21,405 nucleotides of DNA from JAEUMD01 sp050250815 (GTDB taxonomy: Bacteria; Pseudomonadota; Alphaproteobacteria; Rhizobiales; Hyphomicrobiaceae), in the NCBI GenBank assembly GCA_050250815.1, contig JBFWNY010000049.1:1-21405 (forward strand), in the 5' to 3' direction. The position numbers and the translations under genes were made by a program. Below, piece by piece: positions 16,059-21,405 of the stretch (the first letter of the stretch is position 1; each line of letters begins with the position of its first letter). The notes beneath the pieces are model-generated. The model did not search any database and was not told the origin of the DNA. It saw nothing but the letters and a program-made list of their open reading frames with translations.

Positions 16059-16427
16059 TCACACGTCGAGTTCGCCGTCGAGCCGTTTGGGATGCCTTAT
16101 CGTCACGCCGCATCCCGCACAGCGCTCCGGCAGCAGAAGTGCCGACTGCGTGCCAAGCCTCGCGCTGCACTTCGGGCAGCGAATGCGCAACTGCATGACT
16201 GTTGCCACCGCAATGATCGCGAGCGCCAACAGCATCAAGGCGTAGCGCGCACCCTCGGCACCGGCCATCAGATGCGGCAACGCCAATCCAGCTGCAAGCA
16301 CGGTGGCCGCGAATGCCCCAAGCCGCATCGTCAGGCGCTCCGACCGCCAGAGATCGCGTGTTTCCTGCTCGGTGAGCGGTGCGGGCGTCTGCTGACTACC
16401 GTGATGCTCGCTGGAACCTGCCTTCAT
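16059..16427 (-). CDS. Two-helix membrane protein with C-terminal zinc ribbon (uncharacterised)
   Basis: A 122-residue protein whose ATG (16425-16427) overlaps the stop of the C40 peptidase gene as ATGA; the frame is open much further upstream, but only as a shadow of that gene. A polar N-terminal region (1-33) is followed by two transmembrane segments (about 35-54 and 62-80), then CPKC (84-87) and CAGC (103-106), a probable four-cysteine zinc ribbon in the cytoplasm. Such ribbons usually mediate binding to nucleic acid or protein. I do not know the function; position at the end of a three-gene overlapping operon with two peptidases suggests an accessory or localising role. Confidence 0.8.
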   Translation of the reverse strand: MKAGSSEHHGSQQTPAPLTEQETRDLWRSERLTMRLGAFAATVLAAGLALPHLMAGAEGARYALMLLALAIIAVATVMQLRIRCPKCSARLGTQSALLLPERCAGCGVTIRHPKRLDGELDV

Positions 16428-17317
16428 GCTACGCCTCCCGCGGCCGACAGCGCGCCCACGCGCTTGATCGCGACGATCGGCCCGCCACCGGCGCGCGCTA
16501 TGCGCTCCGTCGCCTCGGGCAGCGTTTCCAGCGCCACCGCCATGTGATGCGCATTGGCGTGCACCATCATGACGGCATCGGCCATGATGCCGACGTGTCC
16601 GCGCCAGAATACGAGATCGCCGCGCTGCATGCCCTCGAAGTCGTCCTGCAGCGTCACCGGCACGCCCACCTCGTCGCGCTGCATGTCGCTGTCGCGCGGT
16701 GCGGCAAGTCCTGCAGCTTCCATCGCGACCTGGACGAGGCCGGAGCAGTCGAGCCCTATGCGCGTGCGCCCGCCCCACAGATACGGCGTGCCGATCAGTC
16801 GCTCGGCGATCTCGACGAAGTCGCGCACATGGCGGCTGCATTCACACACGTGCCGTGGAACGATGAAGCCGCCCGTCTTCAGTTCCATAAAATCGCCCGA
16901 CGCTCCGCTGACACAAAGCTCCGAGCCAAGGGACAGATGCATCATCGGCGGCAGCTTGATATCCGGGCCGGGGTACACGAAGGTGCCGAGCGAACGTACC
17001 CGGTGTGTCGGCTCCACGACCTCCTGCGTGAATGCGGCCAGCGGCGCGTAACCCACATAACGGTCGCGCATGAGCTGCACCCACGCCCAGCCATTCTGCG
17101 CTTCGAGCAGACGCGCGCGTTCACCGAACAGCGCCTCCGTGTCAATGCCCGCTGTCGCATCCGGACGTCCGCGCAGCGGCACGGCAGAACGGGCGACCTG
17201 GCACGGCTCGCCTTGCACGAAACGCGCAGCGTCCACCCGGCCGCGCAGGCCTTCGCACGCCAAGTCCGGGCGAAAGGCATGCCGACGGGGATCGAGCGGG
17301 GCGGCAGCGCTGGTCAC
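16424..17317 (-). CDS. NlpC/P60 (C40) peptidase with N-terminal SH3-like domains, YkfC-like
   Basis: A 297-residue cysteine peptidase with a GTG start that overlaps the aminopeptidase stop (GTGA). No signal peptide is seen, so it should act in the cytoplasm. Residues about 38-155 form two bacterial SH3-like modules (VARSAVPLRGRPD to RYVGYAPL; then HRVRSLGTFVYPGPD to GGFIVPRHV). The NlpC/P60 domain (about 165-285) has the nucleophile Cys191 in LDCSG, His241 in GHVGIM and His253 in VHANAHH. The architecture resembles YkfC-type gamma-D-glutamyl-L-diamino acid endopeptidases that cleave recycled murein peptides. Together with the M17 enzyme it could finish degradation of imported stem peptides. 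Substrate is inferred from architecture. Confidence 0.88.
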   Translation of the reverse strand: MTSAAAPLDPRRHAFRPDLACEGLRGRVDAARFVQGEPCQVARSAVPLRGRPDATAGIDTEALFGERARLLEAQNGWAWVQLMRDRYVGYAPLAAFTQEVVEPTHRVRSLGTFVYPGPDIKLPPMMHLSLGSELCVSGASGDFMELKTGGFIVPRHVCECSRHVRDFVEIAERLIGTPYLWGGRTRIGLDCSGLVQVAMEAAGLAAPRDSDMQRDEVGVPVTLQDDFEGMQRGDLVFWRGHVGIMADAVMMVHANAHHMAVALETLPEATERIARAGGGPIVAIKRVGALSAAGGVA

Positions 17318-18771
17318 GACAGAAGTCCTTCCACGCGCAGCGCCTCAAATACGGCGCGCGCCGTTTGGGGCTCGCCGCCCCTTGGGCCCAGCGCACGCGG
17401 CTGCGGCCGCCAGCCGTAGAGATCGAAGTGCGCGAAGCGGCGCGCCTTTGAAACGAACCGATTGAGGAACAGAGCAGCCGTCACGGCTCCGGCGAACGGG
17501 CCATCAGACACGTTGCCCATGTCGGCAACCTCGCTGTCGAGGTTACGCTCGTAGCCGCGCCACAGCGGCAGCCGCCAGACCGGATCGCCCACCCGCGTGC
17601 CTGCCTCCGAAAGCGCGCGGGCCATCGTCTCGTCGTCGGTGAACAATGCGGGCAGGTCCGGCCCCAGCGCTACACGCGCCGCGCCCGTCAGGGTCGCGAA
17701 CGAGAACAGAAAGTCGGGCGCTTCCTCGTCGGCCAGGGCCAGCGCGTCGGCGAGGACTAGGCGCCCCTCCGCATCGGTGTTGCCCACTTCCACCGTGATG
17801 CCGGCGCGGCTCTTCAGCACGTCGCTCGGACGGAATGCGTTGCCTGAGATCGAATTCTCCGCGGCCGGGATGAGGATGCGCAGGCGCACGTCCAACCCCG
17901 CGCACATGATCATGTGGCCGAGCGCCAGTGCCGCCGCGGCACCCCCCATGTCCTTCTTCATGAGAAGCATCCCACTCGACGGCTTGATGTCGAGGCCACC
18001 GGTATCGAAGCAGATGCCTTTGCCCACCAGAGTCAAACGGGGGGCGCCGGCGGCACCGCCGGGTTTACTCCAATTCAGGTCGATCAGCCGCGGCGCGCGC
18101 GAGCTGGCGCGTCCTACAGCGTGGATCATCGGGAAGTTGTGCGCCAGAAGGTCATCACCGATGATCACGTTGCAGCTTGCACCGTGACGTTCAGCAAGTG
18201 CTGCTGCAGCGGCGGCAAGTTCCTCCGGCCCCAGGTCCGATGCCGGCGTGTTGATGAGGTCGCGTCCAAACCACACCGCCTCTGCGATGTCGGCGACACG
18301 CGTGCGATCGACCTCGCCCGACAGCATGAGGCGGGCCAGCGCCGATCCCGGCGCCTGCGTCTTGTAGGACCTGAAGCGGTAGGACCCTAAGCCCCAGGCG
18401 ACGGCTGCGAGCGCCGCGTCGGCCACGCCAGACGTTAGCGCATATGTTCCCGGGCGCGCCGATTGAGCGACATGGCCGGCCAGCAGTTCAGAGCCACCGC
18501 ACGGCTCACCCTGCCGTCCATCTCCCGCAGACAGCGCGACCGCGGCGAGACGGCCTTCTGCGTCCGGAATCTGGGTAAGCCGCTTGGGCGGCGATGCAGT
18601 GAAGCCGTTGGCCACGAGCCAAGCCGCCTGCTGCGGCGTCAAGCCCGGCAGAGACTCGAACGGCGTGCCCGATTTGACGAGGTGTATGGCCACGGCGCCC
18701 GTGGCATCCGTTCCCTGGCCATAGAGATCGTCCACCGCGCGACGGAACGACGGATCGAGCCAACCGCTCAT
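17314..18771 (-). CDS. Leucyl aminopeptidase family (M17) metallopeptidase
   Basis: A 485-residue cytoplasmic aminopeptidase. The ATG at 18771 is preceded by GGGGTGGGGAAG; an in-frame GTG lies nine bases earlier. The N-terminal domain (1 to about 160) is divergent; the catalytic domain has all dizinc ligands at the spacing of E. coli PepA: Lys251, Asp256, Asp274, Asp333 and Glu335, with catalytic Lys263 and Arg337 (GKGICFDTGG and NTDAEGRL motifs). It removes N-terminal residues from peptides, usually as a hexamer. It is the first gene of an operon with an NlpC/P60 peptidase and a zinc-ribbon protein, all overlapping by four bases, which argues for a joint role in peptide or murein-peptide turnover. 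Confidence 0.93.
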   Translation of the reverse strand: MSGWLDPSFRRAVDDLYGQGTDATGAVAIHLVKSGTPFESLPGLTPQQAAWLVANGFTASPPKRLTQIPDAEGRLAAVALSAGDGRQGEPCGGSELLAGHVAQSARPGTYALTSGVADAALAAVAWGLGSYRFRSYKTQAPGSALARLMLSGEVDRTRVADIAEAVWFGRDLINTPASDLGPEELAAAAAALAERHGASCNVIIGDDLLAHNFPMIHAVGRASSRAPRLIDLNWSKPGGAAGAPRLTLVGKGICFDTGGLDIKPSSGMLLMKKDMGGAAAALALGHMIMCAGLDVRLRILIPAAENSISGNAFRPSDVLKSRAGITVEVGNTDAEGRLVLADALALADEEAPDFLFSFATLTGAARVALGPDLPALFTDDETMARALSEAGTRVGDPVWRLPLWRGYERNLDSEVADMGNVSDGPFAGAVTAALFLNRFVSKARRFAHFDLYGWRPQPRALGPRGGEPQTARAVFEALRVEGLLS

Positions 18772-18980
18772 CTTCCCCACCCCTCAAACTGCAACCGAAC
18801 GGTTCACCGGCTTGCCGGCGACCGCCGCAGACTTAAAGCAAGCCAGCCTCCCGCGCCATGACCGCCCGCGAACCTTACCGGGAGCGCAACGAAGTTTAAG
18901 CCTTTGTTGACCCGTGTCCCGGAAACTGACGGTCGATACCGCGAATCGCGCCGAAGCGACATCGCGAGAGGGAGCCTCAC

Positions 18981-19979
18981 ATGCCGCACGTCCGTGCAGA
19001 CCACCCCGTCGGGGTCAGTGTCCGTCGCATTGCCCTGGTCTCGCTGGCCGCCGCCACGGCATTGCTGGGCGGCTGCGCGGGCGGCCCCTCGGAGCTGATG
19101 CCGAAGTTTCTGGCGCAAGATGACGGCCGCCCGGAGGCACCGAAGGTCACTGCGGCTGGCCTCACCGGCCAATCCGAGCTTGAGCGCGCCACGGAATACT
19201 GGGGCAAGAAGTTCCAGGCGGCGCCAAACAACCTGGAGGCAGCTCTCGCATATGCCCGCAATCTGAAGGCGATGGGGCAGAAGCGGCAGGCGCTGTCGGC
19301 ACTGCAGCAGGCGAGCGTCTACCACGCGCAGAACCGGGAGCTGGCCGGTGAGTACGGCCGCCTGGCGCTGGAGCTCGATCAGGTTTCCACGGCCAAGACC
19401 GTCCTGGCCTTCGCCGACGACCCGACCAAGCCGGATTGGCGGGTGATCTCGGCACGCGGCACCGTGCTCGCCAAGGAAGGCGCCTATAAGGACGCCATCC
19501 CCTATTTCGAGCGCGCACTGGCGCTGTCGAACTCCAACCCGAAGGTGATGAACAACCTCGCAGTGGCCCACGCTCTGGCGGGTGACCCCGAGCGCAGCGA
19601 GCAGATCCTGCGCGCGGCCGTCGACAAGGGAGCACCCGACAAGGCGCGCAACAACCTTGCGCTGGTTCTGGGACTTCAGGGCCGTTACGACGAGGCGAAA
19701 GTCGCAGGCGCGCGCGTGCTGTCGCAGCAGGTTGCCGAGGCCGACACCGCCCTCGTCCGCCAAGTGGTCAAGCTCGAGCCGCGCGCCATGCCCGCGGCCG
19801 CGATGCCGGCTCCCGCGGCAATCGCACAGCGCCCGGCCACAACCGCACCCGCACCCGCTGTCGCTGCAGCACGTCAGCAAGTCCCTGCCCAGCAAGCTGC
19901 TGCGCTGCGTCCAGCTATCGCGCCGTCGAAGACGGAGGGCTGGTCCTCGCACGTGGCCATCGCCGGGCCGGCACGCTGA
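18981..19979 (+). CDS. TPR-repeat lipoprotein (TadD-like)
   Basis: A 332-residue envelope protein. The N terminus carries a lipoprotein signal with lipobox LLGGC, Cys32 being the lipidation site. Helical TPR repeats fill about 64-260 (for example PNNLEAALAYARNLKAMGQ, KDAIPYFERALALSNSNP and KARNNLALVLGLQGRYDEA). The last 70 residues are an Ala/Pro/Gln-rich tail likely to be disordered. GAGAGGGAG lies about six bases before the ATG. This layout matches TadD-type pilotin/scaffold lipoproteins of tight-adherence (Flp) pilus systems, but no other tad gene is in the window, so a generic TPR scaffold remains possible. Upstream, a TTGACC hexamer at 18907-18912 has no well-spaced -10 partner. Confidence 0.82.
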   Translation: MPHVRADHPVGVSVRRIALVSLAAATALLGGCAGGPSELMPKFLAQDDGRPEAPKVTAAGLTGQSELERATEYWGKKFQAAPNNLEAALAYARNLKAMGQKRQALSALQQASVYHAQNRELAGEYGRLALELDQVSTAKTVLAFADDPTKPDWRVISARGTVLAKEGAYKDAIPYFERALALSNSNPKVMNNLAVAHALAGDPERSEQILRAAVDKGAPDKARNNLALVLGLQGRYDEAKVAGARVLSQQVAEADTALVRQVVKLEPRAMPAAAMPAPAAIAQRPATTAPAPAVAAARQQVPAQQAAALRPAIAPSKTEGWSSHVAIAGPAR

Positions 19980-20029
19980 TAAGGCATCCATACGTTGACG
20001 ACGGCACCGCGCGTGAGTGAGCCAAGGGC

Positions 20030-20701
20030 TCAGCCGCGATCGCCGTCAGGCCCGCCCAGCACCGCGTCGAAGTCGATCTTGCCTACTTCGATGACGGCCT
20101 GGGTACGCGAGGCGACGTTGAGCTTGCGCAGTATCTCGGAGACGTGCGCCTTCACTGTTGTTTCGCCGACGTCGAGCTCATAGGCGATCTGCTTGTTGAG
20201 CAGCCCCTGCCGCAGCATCTTGAGCACGCGCAGTTGCTGCGGTGTGAGCGAGGCCAGGCGCTGAGCCAGATCGTTCGCCGGCGAGGATACTTCGGTCTCG
20301 GGTGGCCTGTAGTCCGCGGGTACGTAGACACTGCCTGTCAGCACGTGCTGTATCGCCGCGGCGAGTTCCGTCCGCCGCACGGACTTCGATATGAACCCCG
20401 CAGCGCCGTAGACCATGGCCTCGTGAATGATGCGCGGGTCTTCAAGGCCCGAACAGATAACGACTGGCAGCTTGGGATACTGCGTGCGCAGCTCCAGCAG
20501 TCCTTCGAACCCGGATGTCCCTGGCATCGAAAGATCGAGCAGTACGAGATCAAACGGTCCCTGCGCGGCTATCGCCGAGCGAGCCGCGGCGATCGATGTC
20601 GCCTCGACGACCCGAGCCTCGGGAAACGCCGAGGCGATCGAAAGCCTCAACGCCTCCAGAAACAGGGGGTGATCGTCGACAACGAGGAAGTTTGCGGGCA
20701 T
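20030..20701 (-). CDS. NarL/FixJ-family response regulator (REC + LuxR-type HTH)
   Basis: A 223-residue two-component regulator. The start at 20701 is supported by GGGAGG eight bases upstream; longer starts at 20743 or 20797 add non-conserved sequence. The receiver domain (about 4-120) has acidic residues Asp9 and Asp10, phosphoacceptor Asp56 (LLDLSMPG), Ser84 and Lys106 (ISKS), all intact. A LuxR-type helix-turn-helix follows (about 151-210: LTPQQLRVLKMLRQGLLNKQ, VGETTVKAHVSEILRKLNV). It should bind DNA when phosphorylated by a sensor kinase that is not in this window. It lies directly downstream of xoxF on the same strand, separated by two hairpins, so regulation of methanol oxidation is a reasonable guess (AgmR-like regulators control PQQ dehydrogenases elsewhere). 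Confidence 0.92.
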   Translation of the reverse strand: MPANFLVVDDHPLFLEALRLSIASAFPEARVVEATSIAAARSAIAAQGPFDLVLLDLSMPGTSGFEGLLELRTQYPKLPVVICSGLEDPRIIHEAMVYGAAGFISKSVRRTELAAAIQHVLTGSVYVPADYRPPETEVSSPANDLAQRLASLTPQQLRVLKMLRQGLLNKQIAYELDVGETTVKAHVSEILRKLNVASRTQAVIEVGKIDFDAVLGGPDGDRG

Positions 20702-20709
20702 CGCCTGTG

Positions 20710-20715
20710 CCTCCC
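20710..20715 (-). promoter_or_regulatory. Ribosome-binding site of the response regulator
   Basis: On the minus strand this reads GGGAGG, eight bases before the ATG at 20701. It fixes the start at MPANFLVVDDHP, which is where receiver domains normally begin. Confidence 0.65.
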
Positions 20716-20800
20716 AAGCGGCCGCGGCGGCATGCTGTATCATGCTCTTGTGATCCTGGCCGTTCACAAGAGAGCACCCGGCCGCTGCAAGAAGCAAGTC

Positions 20801-20828
20801 GGGGCGAGCGGGCCGTCCCGCTCGCCCC
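20801..20828 (-). terminator. Strong hairpin downstream of xoxF (distal)
   Basis: A perfect 12-base stem, GGGGCGAGCGGG (20801-20812) with CCCGCTCGCCCC (20817-20828), closes on a four-base loop. Reading in the xoxF direction it is followed by GACTTGCTTCTTG, which is only moderately T-rich. It probably terminates or attenuates read-through from xoxF into the response regulator, or protects the 3' end of the xoxF mRNA. Confidence 0.65.
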
Positions 20829-20841
20829 GGCCACTAAGGCT

Positions 20842-20863
20842 GGGGCCCGCTGAGGCGGGCCCC
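20842..20863 (-). terminator. Strong hairpin downstream of xoxF (proximal)
   Basis: A perfect nine-base stem, GGGGCCCGC (20842-20850) with GCGGGCCCC (20855-20863), has a four-base loop and begins 10 bases after the xoxF stop codon. No T tract follows, so alone it would be a weak intrinsic terminator. With the second hairpin 13 bases further on it forms a tandem structure, which suits transcript stabilisation or two-step termination. Confidence 0.6.
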
Positions 20864-20873
20864 GTTGATCCAA

Positions 20874-21405
20874 TCAGTTCTGCGCCATCTTCTTGGGCAG
20901 CTTGAAGGTCCAGACCATGCCGCCCTGGTTCAGGTGGGCAACGGTCTTGGCGACCTCGCCGCCCCATAGCGGAACGGCGCCGCCCCAGCCGGAAACGACC
21001 GAGATCATCTGCTCGCCGTTCTCTTCCCAGGTGATCGGCGAGCCGACAATGCCCGAGCCGGTGTTGAAAGACCAAAGCTCTTTGCCGCTTGCCGCGTCCA
21101 TGGCCTTGAGGTCACCCTCGGGCGTACCGAAGAACACCAGACCACCGGCGGTCGTCAGAACACCGCCCCACAGCGGAGACCTGTTCTTGTACTCCCACTT
21201 CACCTCACCGGTTGCCGGGTCCATCGCCTTCAGCGAGCCGATATGGTCGTCGAAGATCGGCTTGATGGTGAAGCCGGCGCCCAGATAGGCCGCACCGCGC
21301 TTGTAGGTCACCGGCTCGTTCCACAGGTCCATGCCCCACTCGTTTGAGGGGATGTAGAACAGCTTGGTGTCCTTCGAATACGCGATAGGCATCCAGTTCT
21401 TGCCG
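20874..21405 (-). CDS. xoxF: XoxF-type PQQ-dependent methanol dehydrogenase, C-terminal part
   Basis: Only the last 176 or so residues are in the window; the frame runs open off the right edge. The segment is the end of an eight-bladed PQQ quinoprotein propeller. NEWGMDLWNEP, AAYLGAGFTIKP, SPLWGGVLTTAGGLVFFGTP, VSGWGGAVPLWGGEVAK and the terminal LNQGGMVWTFKLPK follow XoxF as I remember it and differ from the calcium-dependent MxaF C terminus. XoxF oxidises methanol in the periplasm using PQQ and a lanthanide, passing electrons to a dedicated cytochrome (XoxG). The active-site Asp pair that marks lanthanide use lies upstream of this window, so metal preference is inferred from overall similarity. 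No xoxG or xoxJ gene is seen on this side. Confidence 0.87.
   Translation of the reverse strand, partial: GKNWMPIAYSKDTKLFYIPSNEWGMDLWNEPVTYKRGAAYLGAGFTIKPIFDDHIGSLKAMDPATGEVKWEYKNRSPLWGGVLTTAGGLVFFGTPEGDLKAMDAASGKELWSFNTGSGIVGSPITWEENGEQMISVVSGWGGAVPLWGGEVAKTVAHLNQGGMVWTFKLPKKMAQN

Noticed and set aside
18804..19991. Minus-strand open frame (395 codons) opposite the TPR lipoprotein
   Set aside because: The plus-strand gene has a lipobox, TPR repeats and a ribosome-binding site; the reverse frame is low-complexity and unconserved-looking.
20018..20032. Inverted repeat TGAGCC-AAG-GGCTCA between the convergent TPR and regulator genes
   Set aside because: Only six base pairs, overlaps the regulator stop codon and lacks a T tract on either strand, so it is not convincing as a terminator.

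Overview
This looks like a chromosomal segment of a GC-rich alphaproteobacterium, most likely a methylotrophic member of the Hyphomicrobiales (a Hyphomicrobium-like organism is my best guess). The clues are the cycM / kdsB / pheA neighbourhood, a YejABEF-type ABC transporter with two tandem binding proteins, and the end of a XoxF-type (lanthanide-dependent) methanol dehydrogenase at the right edge. The window is densely coded. No gap without a gene exceeds 300 bases. The largest are about 283 bases (between kdsB and cycM), 266 (cycM to yejA1) and 209 (upstream of the TPR lipoprotein). I saw no tRNA, rRNA, CRISPR array, insertion sequence or phage gene.

Layout. (1) 173-3040, plus strand: a likely copper-handling cluster with a DUF2946-like small protein, a Met/His-rich outer-membrane beta-barrel protein, a PCuAC periplasmic copper chaperone and a SCO1/SenC copper chaperone. 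The last two overlap by 14 bases. (2) 3156-3512: a small DUF486 membrane protein on the plus strand, followed by minus-strand genes for an SDR oxidoreductase, prephenate dehydratase (pheA) and CMP-Kdo synthetase (kdsB). cycM, a membrane-anchored cytochrome c, is divergent from kdsB and ends at a clear intrinsic terminator. (3) 7144-14925: a five-gene peptide ABC transporter operon yejA1-yejA2-yejB-yejE-yejF with tight spacing, followed by a glutathione S-transferase and an unrecognised 157-residue protein that overlaps it by four bases. (4) 16059-18771, minus strand: three genes overlapping by four bases at each junction, encoding an M17 leucyl-aminopeptidase-family enzyme, an SH3-NlpC/P60 (C40) peptidase and a small zinc-ribbon membrane protein. 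(5) 18981-19979: a TPR lipoprotein. (6) 20030-21405, minus strand: a NarL/FixJ-type response regulator downstream of the 3' end of xoxF, separated from it by two strong hairpins.

How the genes may work together. The copper cluster could supply copper to a cytochrome oxidase (SCO1 plus PCuAC), with an unusual Met-rich outer-membrane barrel as a possible metal-related component. The Yej transporter with two binding proteins, facing a cytoplasmic YkfC-like murein-peptide endopeptidase and an M17 aminopeptidase, suggests a muropeptide or peptide salvage neighbourhood: import by Yej, then cleavage by C40 and M17. The xoxF end and the adjacent response regulator mark a methanol-oxidation locus that continues past the right edge. 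These functional links are inferences from gene content and order.
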